Part shown: one piece after another, positions 33,910-42,831 of the stretch
How the letters are laid out: the number at the start of each line of letters is the position of its first letter
Numbering within the stretch: the stretch's first letter is position 1
Source of the DNA: Selenomonas sp.
Lineage (GTDB): Bacteria > Bacillota_C > Negativicutes > Selenomonadales > Selenomonadaceae
NCBI RefSeq assembly: GCF_024693525.1
Contig: NZ_JAILKR010000062.1
Location: 42,082-106,081, forward strand
Reading direction: 5' to 3'
DNA length: 64,000 nucleotides
Program-made: the position numbers and the translations under genes
Notes under the pieces: generated by a model
Databases searched by the model: none
Seen by the model: the letters and a program-made list of their open reading frames with translations, nothing else
What the model was told of the DNA's origin: nothing

Positions 33910-34848
33910 TCATTCTTTATTTTCATTGAGGATATGGGCACCTCGATTGTCCAAATCCATAATCAGGATTCGCGACTCTACGCCGTGCTGCTTGAAAGCC
34001 AATTTCATGGCCTCCCCCACCGCCTCTTCACACTGGCGTTTCTCCAGCGTATAAGCGATAAGGCAGGGACCGGCACCGCTCAGATTAGCCCCCAGAGCAC
34101 CAGCCTTACGGGCAGCCTGAAACACGTCATACATGCCGGGAATAAGCTCAGCGCGATAAGGCTGATGAAGGGCATCTTCAAACACATTGCGCAGGAATTT
34201 GTCATTTCCCTTGCAAAGGGCAGCCACCAGCATGGCAGCCCGGCCAATGTTGTTGACCGCATCCTTCATAGGAACCTTTTCGGGCAGAACGGCCCGGGCC
34301 TTCCGGGTGGAAAGCGGAAAATCCGGAACCGCCACCACCAGCTTCATGCGAAACTTCGGCATAAAAGTAAAGCATTCCACATTGCCCCGGGTCACCGTGC
34401 TAATCGTAAAACCACCGAAAATCGCCGGCGCCACATTATCGGGATGGCCCTCGATATCCGTGGCAAACTGCAACAGCTCGCGGCGATTAAATCGATTGCC
34501 AATCAACACATTGGCTGCCTTGAGGCCAGCTACAATGGCCGTGGCACTGCTGCCCAGTCCACGGGAAAGGGGGACATGATTTTCCATGCGAATGACGGCA
34601 CCGGGATATTCCTTATCCAGTTTTGCCTTGCGCAGCAGATACTGCACTGACCGCCAAACGATGTTGCGATTATCGCAGGGAATGTTTTGCGCCCCTTCCC
34701 CCTCGATGGTAATCGTAAGATTTGGCTCCTTCAACAGCGAAAGTTCCAAATCGTTATAGACGGTACAAGCAAGACCGATAGCGTCAAATCCAGGTCCACA
34801 GTTGGCACTGGTTCCTGGCACCCGAATACGGACCGAACGGTTTGTCAT
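33910..34848 (-). CDS. thrB: Homoserine kinase
   Basis: 312 residues of the GHMP kinase family. VPGTSANCGPGFD at the N-terminus and the ATP loop PLSRGLGSSATAIVAG are typical of ThrB; the C-terminal GALGANLSGAGPCL block completes the set. It makes O-phosphohomoserine, the substrate of the thrC product. The ATG at 34848 is preceded by CGGGGGTAATCTT and starts 4 bp after the hom stop. Confidence 0.96.
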   Translation of the reverse strand: MTNRSVRIRVPGTSANCGPGFDAIGLACTVYNDLELSLLKEPNLTITIEGEGAQNIPCDNRNIVWRSVQYLLRKAKLDKEYPGAVIRMENHVPLSRGLGSSATAIVAGLKAANVLIGNRFNRRELLQFATDIEGHPDNVAPAIFGGFTISTVTRGNVECFTFMPKFRMKLVVAVPDFPLSTRKARAVLPEKVPMKDAVNNIGRAAMLVAALCKGNDKFLRNVFEDALHQPYRAELIPGMYDVFQAARKAGALGANLSGAGPCLIAYTLEKRQCEEAVGEAMKLAFKQHGVESRILIMDLDNRGAHILNENKE

Positions 34849-34852
34849 AAGA

Positions 34853-36151
34853 TTACCCCCGTTCTTTCTCAACACGGATTACATTGCGGATCTCATCCAC
34901 TACCGACAACTGTTTCAAAGCATCCAACGCCTTCTGAATGCTCGCATGGCGGACAATATGCGTGACCGCAACAATCTCGGCATGATCCACCACGCTGCGT
35001 TTCGTCTGAATAACGGATTTCAAACTTACCTCAGCATCACCAAAGGCCGTAGCAATTTGCCCGAGAACGCCGGGTTTATCATCCACCAACAAACGGACAT
35101 AATACGAAGACTCCGTCTCTTCAATCGGGCACATGGACTTCTGCTCGTAGCAAGTGCAGCCAATCCGGCCAAAAGAATTGTTGACAATATCCCTTGACAC
35201 GTCAATAATATCCGACACTACCGCAGAAGCCGTCGGCAAAGAGCCTGCCCCCTGACCATAGAACATGGCCTCGCCAATCGCATTACCACGGACAAAAATT
35301 GCATTGAATACGCCATTTACAGCTGCCAACGGATGCTCTTTCGGCAAAAATACGGGATGAACGCGTACATCGACACCATGCTCCGGCGAATCCTTGCCAA
35401 CTGCCAAGAGTTTTACCACATAACCGAGACTCTTCGCATAATCGATATCATCGGGGGTTATCTTCGTGATCCCCTCAACCGAAACATCCTTGAGCTCCAC
35501 TCGCGTGTTAAAAGCCAATGACGAAAGGATTGCCGCCTTACGGGCTGCATCAAGACCATCAACATCCGCTGACGGATTGGCTTCTGCATAGCCTTTTTCC
35601 TGTGCTTCCTTAAGCACTGCATCATAGTCACAGCCTTCGTCTGTCATCTTGGTGAGCATATAGTTCGTCGTACCATTGACAATGCCCATGATTTCCGTGA
35701 TTTTATTGGCCGTCAAGCATTGCTTTAGCGGCGTAATGATAGGGATACCACCACCGACACTGGCTTCGAACATGAAATCGACGCCATGTCTTTCTGCAGC
35801 CTCAAACATGTCCTTGCCAAACTGAGCCACCACATCCTTATTAGCCGTTACGACGCTTTTGCCATGCTCCATTGCCTGAAGCATATACTCTCTGGCTGGA
35901 TGCAGCCCGCCCATGAGTTCTACGACAACATCAATTTCGTCATCGTTTAAGATATCCTCGTATTTATCCGTCAACGAATATCCCTCAAGCTGCGGACGCT
36001 TTTTGCTTAAGTCCCGGACCAAAATGGTTTTCAGCATAATAGGTGCGCCGACGCGCTCGGTAATTTGCTCCCGATTCATCTTAAGTACCTGAACCACGCC
36101 GGAACCTACTGTACCGGACCCCAACAAACCTACACGAATCACTTTCTCCAT
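34853..36151 (-). CDS. hom: Homoserine dehydrogenase with C-terminal ACT domain
   Basis: 432 residues. NAD(P)-binding GLLGSGTVGSGVVQ at the start, the catalytic block GIVNGTTNYMLTKM and EAQEKGYAEANPSADVDG, and a C-terminal ACT domain (about 350-432, SYYVRLLVDDKPGVLGQIA) that usually gives threonine feedback inhibition. GGAGGTG precedes the ATG. Second gene after the ACT protein. An exact TTGACNNGTCAA copy (35194) lies in it. Confidence 0.97.
   Translation of the reverse strand: MEKVIRVGLLGSGTVGSGVVQVLKMNREQITERVGAPIMLKTILVRDLSKKRPQLEGYSLTDKYEDILNDDEIDVVVELMGGLHPAREYMLQAMEHGKSVVTANKDVVAQFGKDMFEAAERHGVDFMFEASVGGGIPIITPLKQCLTANKITEIMGIVNGTTNYMLTKMTDEGCDYDAVLKEAQEKGYAEANPSADVDGLDAARKAAILSSLAFNTRVELKDVSVEGITKITPDDIDYAKSLGYVVKLLAVGKDSPEHGVDVRVHPVFLPKEHPLAAVNGVFNAIFVRGNAIGEAMFYGQGAGSLPTASAVVSDIIDVSRDIVNNSFGRIGCTCYEQKSMCPIEETESSYYVRLLVDDKPGVLGQIATAFGDAEVSLKSVIQTKRSVVDHAEIVAVTHIVRHASIQKALDALKQLSVVDEIRNVIRVEKERG
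35194..35205. repeat. TTGACNNGTCAA palindrome (exact, AC centre)
   Basis: TTGACACGTCAA within hom, encoding IDVSR on the minus strand. Confidence 0.7.
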
Positions 36152-36174
36152 ATCGACGCACCTCCTTCCACTGT

Positions 36175-36621
36175 TTAAGCCTGACCGAGAACTTCCAAAC
36201 GCTTCACACCATCCACCATGCGAAGCTTGTCGAGAAGCGCTTCCAGGTCGACGCTGAGATTTGCCGTCTCAATCGAAACCGTCGCATTGGCAACCCCCTG
36301 CAAAGGAATGCCCTGATTGATGGTCATGATGCTGCCAGAATCCGAAGAAATCGTATTGAGCACGCTGGAAAGAACCCCCTTCTTATGCTCAAGCAGGAAG
36401 GTAAGCGTAACAATCTTATTCTGGCTTGCCTCATAGAACGGGAATACATAATCTTTATATTTATAGTAAGCACTGCGGGAAAGCTCCATCTTTTCAACCG
36501 CTTCGTTGATGGTGCGAGCATCGCCACGCTTCAGCATTTCTTTGACTTTGATTGTCTTTTTGATTGCTTCCGGGAGAATCTCTTCACGAACGAGGAAGAA
36601 CCCACTCTTCTGATTATTCAT
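36175..36621 (-). CDS. ACT domain-containing protein (PheB/UPF0735 family)
   Basis: 148 residues. An N-terminal helix-turn-helix-like region (KRGDARTINEAVEKMELSRS, then YYKYKDYVFPF) is followed by an ACT domain (LTFLLEHKKGVLSSVLNTIS). The family precedes hom or pheA in many Firmicutes and is thought to sense an amino acid, though its mechanism is not settled. GGAGGCG lies 6 bp before the ATG at 36621. First gene of the hom-thrB operon. Confidence 0.88.
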   Translation of the reverse strand: MNNQKSGFFLVREEILPEAIKKTIKVKEMLKRGDARTINEAVEKMELSRSAYYKYKDYVFPFYEASQNKIVTLTFLLEHKKGVLSSVLNTISSDSGSIMTINQGIPLQGVANATVSIETANLSVDLEALLDKLRMVDGVKRLEVLGQA

Positions 36622-36663
36622 ATATAGCGCCTCCAATGGATAATTTTCTACTGACAAAAGATA

Positions 36664-36715
36664 GTATACCACAAGTAGTGGACGAATAGCAACTTAATTT
36701 TTACAAATGTCCACT
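36664..36715 (-). promoter_or_regulatory. Promoter of ACT-hom-thrB with inverted repeat
   Basis: Minus strand TTGCTA (near 36688-36693) and TATACT (36664-36669), spacer 18 bp. A 7-bp inverted repeat, AGTGGAC (36677-36683) and GTCCACT (36709-36715), covers the spacer and upstream region and could be an operator. Confidence 0.5.
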
Positions 36716-36763
36716 TCACCTGTAATATCCATTATTATTTTGCCTATTTTGTAACATTAATTG

Positions 36764-37357
36764 TCAACGATGTCCTGCCTTGATTTTACTTTCGGTTCCG
36801 CTGAGCAAACGTCCGATATTGGCATGATGGCGAATGATGATGAAGGCGGCCGCCAAAATGCCAAAGCCGATATACTCAACCGGGTAGCCAAATTGCCAGG
36901 CCAAAACCGGCACAAAAGCAGCGGCAATGATGGACCCTAAGGACACATAACCGCTGAGCTTAACTACGCCAAGCCAAACCAAAAATACCAGCAGCGCCGG
37001 AACCGGCATCATCATAACAATGACCCCCAGCCCTGTGGCCACCCCCTTCCCGCCTTTGAATTTCAGGAAAAGGGAACAGGAATGGCCAATGATAGCAAAG
37101 ACGCCAGCCAATACACAGGCCAGAGCTGTATCGCCCAGCTTCATACCGATGTACACGCTGATGGCTCCCTTGAGGAAGTCCAGCAGGAAAATCAAAAAGC
37201 CCGGCCCCTTGCCTAGCGTTCGCCAGGCATTGGTCGCACCGATATTGTGACTGCCATGCTCCCGCAGGTCAACATGCCAAAGCAGCTTGCCAAAGACAAG
37301 CCCATTGGGAATCGAACCTAGGACATAGGCTAGAAAACAAGCTAATGCCATGTTCAT
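36764..37357 (-). CDS. plsY: Glycerol-3-phosphate acyltransferase PlsY
   Basis: 197 residues, five membrane segments. Conserved PlsY loops are visible: LGSIPNGLVFGKL, the HGSHNIGATNAWRTLGK phosphate-binding loop and KFKGGKGVATGLG. It transfers acyl groups from acyl-phosphate to glycerol 3-phosphate, the first step of phospholipid synthesis. The ATG overlaps the der stop (TGATG) and is preceded by GGAGG within the der coding end, suggesting translational coupling. Confidence 0.96.
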   Translation of the reverse strand: MNMALACFLAYVLGSIPNGLVFGKLLWHVDLREHGSHNIGATNAWRTLGKGPGFLIFLLDFLKGAISVYIGMKLGDTALACVLAGVFAIIGHSCSLFLKFKGGKGVATGLGVIVMMMPVPALLVFLVWLGVVKLSGYVSLGSIIAAAFVPVLAWQFGYPVEYIGFGILAAAFIIIRHHANIGRLLSGTESKIKAGHR

Positions 37358-38688
37358 CAATACTCATCCTCCTCATCCCGGGCGCGCACAATCAAGCGGA
37401 TTGGCGTACCTTCGAAGCCGTACATCTCCCGCAGGCGGTTCTCGATGAAACGCAGATAGGAGAAATGCATGAGTTCTGGGTCGTTAACAAAAATGATGAA
37501 CTTCGGTGGTTTGACATCTGCCTGGGTCATGAACAAAATCTTCAAACGGCGACCGCGATGCATCGGCGGCGGATTGATGGATACCGCATCACGGATGAGC
37601 TCATTTAACACACTGGTCTTGATGCGCATGGACTGCTGCTCAGCAACGTATTTGACCAAATCCGTAACGCGGCCTACACGCTGACCGGTCAAAGCTGAAG
37701 CGTAAAGAACCGGTGCGTACTGCAAAAAGCCGATTTCATCACGCAAGTCCTCGGTAAAGCGAAGGGTTGACTTGTCATCCTTATCCGGATAGATATCCCA
37801 TTTGTTGACCACAATGATGACGCCACGGCCAGACTCATGGGCATAGCCAGCAATTTTCTTGTCCTGCTCCGTAATGCCTTCCGAGGCATCAATCATCATC
37901 AAGACTACATCGGCGCGGTCAATGGCTCGCAGGGAACGCATAACACTGTAGCGCTCCACCGGCTCATCAATCTTACCACGGCGGCGCATGCCAGCCGTAT
38001 CAATCAACATGAATTTCATGCCGTCTTTGACAAAGTGGGTGTCAATGGCATCACGGGTGGTGCCCGCCATATCGCTGACAATAACGCGTTCCTCCCCTAA
38101 GAGCTGATTGACAATAGAGGATTTCCCCACATTCGGCCGGCCAATTACGGCAATGCTAATTTCGTCCTCATCCTTGTCCTCGGCTTCGTGCTCCGGGAAA
38201 GCCGCTACCATAGCATCAAGCAGGTCACCTAAGTTCATAGCATTGGATGCCGACAGCGCAATGGGGTCGCCAAGACCGAGATTGTAAAACTCATACGAGT
38301 TCATAACCAGCTGGGGGCTGTCAATCTTATTGACACCGAGAATAACCGGTTTCTTCGTGCTGCGCAGCATCTTGGCCACTTCTTCATCGGCGGTGGTAAG
38401 CCCCGCCCGGCCATCCACCAGGAACAAAATCACATCAGCTTCCTCCATGGCCAGCTGTGCCTGGCTCCGCATGGACTTTAAGATATGATTGCTTTCATCA
38501 AATTCGATGCCGCCGGTATCAATCATTGTGAATTCATGATTCAGCCATTCGGCATCCAGATAGATGCGGTCACGGGTAACTCCCGGCATGTCATCCACAA
38601 TCGAAACGCGTTTTTTGCCAATCTGATTGAACAGCGTAGATTTTCCCACATTCGGGCGGCCGACGATAGCCACGATTGGTTTACTCAT
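37357..38688 (-). CDS. der: Ribosome-assembly GTPase Der (EngA)
   Basis: 443 residues with two tandem G domains: GRPNVGKSTLFN, DTGG, NKID in the first and GRPNVGKSSIVN, DTAGM, NKWD in the second, then the KH-like C-terminal domain. It acts in 50S subunit maturation. AAGG lies before the ATG. In the operon PDZ/radical-SAM protein-der-plsY. It holds two palindrome copies (37681, 37767). Confidence 0.97.
   Translation of the reverse strand: MSKPIVAIVGRPNVGKSTLFNQIGKKRVSIVDDMPGVTRDRIYLDAEWLNHEFTMIDTGGIEFDESNHILKSMRSQAQLAMEEADVILFLVDGRAGLTTADEEVAKMLRSTKKPVILGVNKIDSPQLVMNSYEFYNLGLGDPIALSASNAMNLGDLLDAMVAAFPEHEAEDKDEDEISIAVIGRPNVGKSSIVNQLLGEERVIVSDMAGTTRDAIDTHFVKDGMKFMLIDTAGMRRRGKIDEPVERYSVMRSLRAIDRADVVLMMIDASEGITEQDKKIAGYAHESGRGVIIVVNKWDIYPDKDDKSTLRFTEDLRDEIGFLQYAPVLYASALTGQRVGRVTDLVKYVAEQQSMRIKTSVLNELIRDAVSINPPPMHRGRRLKILFMTQADVKPPKFIIFVNDPELMHFSYLRFIENRLREMYGFEGTPIRLIVRARDEEDEY
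37681..37692. repeat. TTGACNNGTCAA palindrome (one outer mismatch)
   Basis: CTGACCGGTCAA within der, encoding LTGQR. Confidence 0.6.
37767..37778. repeat. TTGACNNGTCAA palindrome (one outer mismatch)
   Basis: TTGACTTGTCAT within der, 74 bp from the previous copy, encoding DKST. Confidence 0.6.
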
Positions 38689-38718
38689 GATATTACCTTC
38701 TTTCTATATAAATTCTTA

Positions 38719-40113
38719 TCAATATTGGATATTTTTCGTATAACCGGCATTGCTCTGCCAGGTGTAGGCAGTCTCGCCATTGCGATTCTTATGATATGTG
38801 TTCCAGCCAGTTAAAGCCCGACGGAAATCCTTGCCCCCCTGCACCGGCTCAATGCGAGCCTCGGGATAATGGACTTGAAATTCTTCCAGCGTCACATCAT
38901 CTAAGAAAATGTCTTCCCCGGAGCGCAGTGCCGACTCCGGAATAAGGATACCGGTACGCTTGCCCGGCAGTTCATCCAAGGTCTTCATGATATCCTTGGC
39001 CGTCAGCAGCCCCGATACATTGACGGTGTGACCGAAATGGTCATTTTTCACCGGCACAATGCGGATGTGAAGGTTCTGCTTCTGCACCGAATCCGCTAGC
39101 TGCTTCAGAATTGGAGCCACAGAAGTTCCCGTCACCACATCCAGGTATACAGGCTCTTCATAGGAATCGTGGGAAGCCTCCGCTTTCTCCCAGTCGTTCA
39201 AGAAGCTTCGCGTGAGGCCAATACCGTTATCCAGCTGAGGAAAGCCATCATAAAAATCCGTTGGGGGAACTTCCCTGCCTGCCAGCAGGTAGAACTCATC
39301 TCCCAAATAGATAAAGGTCCGGCCCTCTTCCTGACGAATCTTAGCCTGCCATTTTTCCACCTCGTCGATAACCCGTGCAGCCCCTTCGGCATCAAACTGC
39401 TGCAACGGAAATGGGTCATCCCGGTATTTGGTAAGTCCCACGGGAACAATGGCCATGGACAGAGCATGAGGACGGCGGGCCACAATGTCGCGAATCGTGC
39501 GCTCAAGCTCCGGCCCATCGTTGAGCCCCGCGCATAAGACCACCTGGGTGTGGTAATCACAACCTGCCTTTTCCAAATTGTCCAACTGCTCGGCAATTTT
39601 TGCCGCGCCTTTGCAGCGAAGCATTTGGGCCCGAAGCTCCGGATTCATGCACTGAACCGAAACATAAAGCGGCGACAAATGATACTGCTCAATCCGTTTG
39701 AAATCCCTAGGCCCCATATTGGTCATCGTCACGAAATTGCCATAAAGGAAGGATAGACGATAATCGTCATCCTTTATGGACAGACTGCTCCGCATATGAG
39801 GGGCAATCATATCCACAAAGCAAAAATAACAATGATTTGCGCAATTGCGGATACCATCAAATACAGCCGATTCGAACTCAACACCCAATTCTTCATCAAA
39901 ATCCTTGTCAAAGGAAATCATTTCCTGCTGGCCATCGGCATGCTCGATAAGCATGTCGATTTCCTCATCGGCCATGGCAAAACTCAAATCAATGATATCC
40001 TTCAATTCCTGGTCATTGATCGCTATGATTTTGTCTCCTGGCACCAGTTCTAGTTCTTCAGCCAGGCTGCCCGGATACACCCGCAGGATTACACCGGCAT
40101 GTTGCTTGCTCAT
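38719..40113 (-). CDS. PDZ-radical SAM-DUF512 protein
   Basis: 464 residues. An N-terminal PDZ-like domain (VYPGSLAEELELVPGDKIIAIN) is followed by a radical-SAM-like cysteine motif CANHCYFCFVDM and, after residue ~200, the DUF512 region. Such proteins often precede der in Firmicutes; no reaction is established for them as far as I know. The Shine-Dalgarno is weak (a purine run AGAAAGAGAA). Starts the operon with der and plsY. Confidence 0.85.
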   Translation of the reverse strand: MSKQHAGVILRVYPGSLAEELELVPGDKIIAINDQELKDIIDLSFAMADEEIDMLIEHADGQQEMISFDKDFDEELGVEFESAVFDGIRNCANHCYFCFVDMIAPHMRSSLSIKDDDYRLSFLYGNFVTMTNMGPRDFKRIEQYHLSPLYVSVQCMNPELRAQMLRCKGAAKIAEQLDNLEKAGCDYHTQVVLCAGLNDGPELERTIRDIVARRPHALSMAIVPVGLTKYRDDPFPLQQFDAEGAARVIDEVEKWQAKIRQEEGRTFIYLGDEFYLLAGREVPPTDFYDGFPQLDNGIGLTRSFLNDWEKAEASHDSYEEPVYLDVVTGTSVAPILKQLADSVQKQNLHIRIVPVKNDHFGHTVNVSGLLTAKDIMKTLDELPGKRTGILIPESALRSGEDIFLDDVTLEEFQVHYPEARIEPVQGGKDFRRALTGWNTYHKNRNGETAYTWQSNAGYTKNIQY

Positions 40114-40170
40114 TTCTCTTTCTCTTTCTTTCGATTCAGTTCGTTACATCTTTTCTTCCATCAAAAACAA

Positions 40171-40197
40171 AGGAGTGATGCTTGTATCATCACTCCT
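40171..40197 (-). terminator. Terminator of the S1 gene
   Basis: 10-bp perfect stem AGGAGTGATG / CATCACTCCT, 7-base loop, T-rich tail on the minus strand, 34 bp past the stop. Confidence 0.85.
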
Positions 40198-40231
40198 CTG
40201 AGTCATTATCCAGTTGATTTATTATCAGCTA

Positions 40232-41299
40232 TTAGTCTTTAGCTTTCGTGATGGACAGGGAAATGCGTTTGCGTTTCATGTCGATGCGAAGAACTTTAAC
40301 TTTAACTTCATCGCCAACATGAACAGCTTCATCAGCGCGCTCAATGCGTTTCTCAGCGAGCTCGCCCATCGGAATCAGGCCATCGAAGCCCGGCTCGATT
40401 TCCATGAATGCACCGAAGTCCGTCAGTTTGATGACTTTACCTTCGATGATGTCGCCCTCGGCGTATTTCTCAGCATTGTCGAGCCACGGATCACGCATCG
40501 TGTCTTTAACGGACAAGGAGATGCGTTTTGCTTCCGTATCAACAGATTTAACATAAACGTCAAGCTCCTGGCCAACTTCGAGAACATCCGACGGATGTTT
40601 TACACGGTGCCAAGCGAGGTCGGAAATATGAGCCAGACCATCTACGCCACCGATATCGATGAAGGCACCATAGTCAACGATGCGTTTAACCGTACCGCGA
40701 ACCGTCGTACCAGCCTCGAGGGTGGAGAAGATTTCGCCCTCTTTCTCAGCGCGCTCAACTTCGAGAAGTGCACGGCGGGAAAGAACCAGACGCTGTTTGT
40801 GAACGTCAATCTCAATGATTTCGCACTCAACCGTCTGACCAACATAGACAGACAGATCTTTTACGAAATGAAGCTCCATCTGGGAAGCGGGGATGAAGCC
40901 GCGGAGGCCGTTGACAGAAGCCACAAGGCCACCTTTAACAACCTGGTTGACCTGAGCCTGAACATGCTCGCCACGCTCTTTGATTGCTTCCATGTCTTTC
41001 CAAGCAACCATACGGTCAGCTTTTACCTTGGAGAGCATACCGCCGTTGTCACCGCCGAGGGAAACAACATAAACGTCAATTTTGTCACCAACCTTAACAA
41101 CATCAGCTGCGGACTCTGGAGCCGGGTAAGCGAGTTCTCTCTTCGGAATAGCAATTTCCTGTTTGTAGCCGATATCAACATAGGCCTCATCGCGGGAAAC
41201 CTGGATGACGGTACCTTCAACAACCGTACGCTCCTGGATATCCGGCATCGAGTTCTCTGCCTCTGCTAATAATTCTTCCATGTTCATCTGTTCTGACAC
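40232..41299 (-). CDS. rpsA: Ribosomal protein S1 homologue, four S1 domains
   Basis: 355 residues with four S1 RNA-binding repeats (e.g. EGTVIQVSRDEAYVDIGYK, GTVKRIVDYGAFIDIGG, GKVIKLTDFGAFMEIE). It binds mRNA, probably on the 30S subunit. The start is GTG at 41299, 10 bp after GGAGG, and it overlaps the 3' end of ispH by 16 bp. In many Clostridia the two are fused into one IspH-S1 protein; here they are separate but coupled. Confidence 0.93.
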   Translation of the reverse strand: MSEQMNMEELLAEAENSMPDIQERTVVEGTVIQVSRDEAYVDIGYKQEIAIPKRELAYPAPESAADVVKVGDKIDVYVVSLGGDNGGMLSKVKADRMVAWKDMEAIKERGEHVQAQVNQVVKGGLVASVNGLRGFIPASQMELHFVKDLSVYVGQTVECEIIEIDVHKQRLVLSRRALLEVERAEKEGEIFSTLEAGTTVRGTVKRIVDYGAFIDIGGVDGLAHISDLAWHRVKHPSDVLEVGQELDVYVKSVDTEAKRISLSVKDTMRDPWLDNAEKYAEGDIIEGKVIKLTDFGAFMEIEPGFDGLIPMGELAEKRIERADEAVHVGDEVKVKVLRIDMKRKRISLSITKAKD

Positions 41300-42111
41300 T
41301 TTTTATATACCTCCTTGATAATCCAGTCAGGCGTCGAAGCGCCCGCTGTAATACCAATTTTTTCAATTTTATCAAACCACTCGTTCTGCAGCTCTGCTGC
41401 TGTTTCGATATGGTAAGTAACACATTTTGTTGCACATAACTGTGCAAGACGTGATGTATTGGCACTGTTCTTGCCGCCAATAACCAGCATTCTATCAACC
41501 TTCGCAGCTAGTTCCATAGCTGCTGCTTGCCGCTGATCTGTCGCCGTACATATCGTTCGCAGGATTTTTACTTCCCGAGACTTTTCCAGCAGGTGCGTGA
41601 CAATTTCCCGGAACTTCTCACCCGAAAAAGTTGTCTGGCACACGATGCCAAGCTTAGCACAATTCGGCAGCGCATCGGCTTCCTCAACAGTCTCGATGAT
41701 TTTTGCCTCAGCGTTGGACCATTCAAAGATACTGCGTACCTCCGGATGCTCCTTCTCCCCGATGATGACCACACGGTAACCCTCATCCACCAGAGATTTG
41801 GCAGAAAGCTGCGCTTTCTTGACATGGGGACAGGTTGCATCGACTACCGTCAGCCCACGATTCTCGGCATCAGCGTAAACCTGAGGCCCAACTCCATGGG
41901 AACGGATGATGACTGTACCCTTTTCCATCTCATCCAAACTGCTTACCGAGCCCACGCCTTCATCGCTGAGGCGTTCCACCATTTGCGGATTATGGATGAT
42001 TGGACCTAATGTACAAGCGGTGCCGTCAGCGGAAGCATTTTCTCTGGCAATCGTTATTGCGCGTTTGACGCCATAACAGAAACCAAGATAATCTGCTAAA
42101 ATGACTTCCAT
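41284..42111 (-). CDS. ispH: 4-hydroxy-3-methylbut-2-enyl diphosphate reductase
   Basis: 275 residues. The three [4Fe-4S]-ligating cysteines are visible (GFCYGVKRA, ATCPHVKKA, TICTATDQRQ), with HGVGP and the substrate-binding histidines. It is the last enzyme of the MEP isoprenoid pathway, reducing HMBPP to IPP and DMAPP. The ribosome-binding site is weak (GGTGGTTGATGT). A TTGCTT-17-TAAACT promoter candidate lies about 80 bp upstream on the minus strand. Confidence 0.96.
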   Translation of the reverse strand: MEVILADYLGFCYGVKRAITIARENASADGTACTLGPIIHNPQMVERLSDEGVGSVSSLDEMEKGTVIIRSHGVGPQVYADAENRGLTVVDATCPHVKKAQLSAKSLVDEGYRVVIIGEKEHPEVRSIFEWSNAEAKIIETVEEADALPNCAKLGIVCQTTFSGEKFREIVTHLLEKSREVKILRTICTATDQRQAAAMELAAKVDRMLVIGGKNSANTSRLAQLCATKCVTYHIETAAELQNEWFDKIEKIGITAGASTPDWIIKEVYKKCQNR

Positions 42112-42225
42112 ACATCAACCACCAATTATTAGTCATGCGAATTCGGTATATTTTATATTCTTTTTCGCAATCTAACATCTAGTTTAGCATAGATTATCAT
42201 GACAAGCAAATTATTTTTCGCAAAT

Positions 42226-42822
42226 TCAGCGATTTTTTTCTTTCATTTCCGCAATCTTATCCATAATCGACTGAGAAAAGGCTTCGAGCTGCTCCTTGTC
42301 CTTATGGTCCCCTGTAAACTTCATGGGTTCGCCATAAATGACTTTGAGTTTCGGGAAATAGCCGCCGTTGGCAAAAATACGGTCCGTGCCGATAATAGCC
42401 GCCGGCACCACCGGTGCCCCGGTCATGGATGCGATCAGCCCAACGCCGGCCTCAGCTTTGCGCATCTTTCCTGTGCGACTGCGGGTTCCCTCCGGAAAAA
42501 GGCCCAGGCAACGGCCCTGCTTAAGGACCTGCATGGCCACCTTGATTGCCCCGCGATCAGCAGCCCCTCGCTTGACGGGAAAAGCATGACAGGCGGTAAT
42601 TGCCCGGCCAAAAATCGGATTTTTAAAGAGCTCAATCTTAGCCATATAACTTACTGGCCGGGAAAGGAAGGTTGCCACAAAGGGCGGGTCCCAATTGCTC
42701 ATGTGGTTAGCCGCTAAAATGACTGCCCCTTCCTTCGGCATGTTCTCCCGGCCGATAATCTCAGCCCGAAAGAAAATTTTAAATAGGAGGCCAAAAATAA
42801 TCTGAAGCAATCCGTAAAGCAT
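42226..42822 (-). CDS. plsC: 1-acyl-sn-glycerol-3-phosphate acyltransferase
   Basis: 198 residues. Acyltransferase motif I NHMSNWDPP (His-x4-Asp) and motif III LFPEGTRSRTG are intact, with one N-terminal membrane segment. It makes phosphatidic acid, the step after the plsY reaction. GAGGTGATTCG precedes the ATG, 9 bp after cmk. Confidence 0.94.
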   Translation of the reverse strand: MLYGLLQIIFGLLFKIFFRAEIIGRENMPKEGAVILAANHMSNWDPPFVATFLSRPVSYMAKIELFKNPIFGRAITACHAFPVKRGAADRGAIKVAMQVLKQGRCLGLFPEGTRSRTGKMRKAEAGVGLIASMTGAPVVPAAIIGTDRIFANGGYFPKLKVIYGEPMKFTGDHKDKEQLEAFSQSIMDKIAEMKEKNR

Positions 42823-42831
42823 CGAATCACC

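Noticed and set aside
6310..37778. The TTGAC palindromes read as -35 promoter elements
   Set aside because: They lie inside genes, lack -10 partners at 16-18 bp and are symmetric, which promoters need not be.
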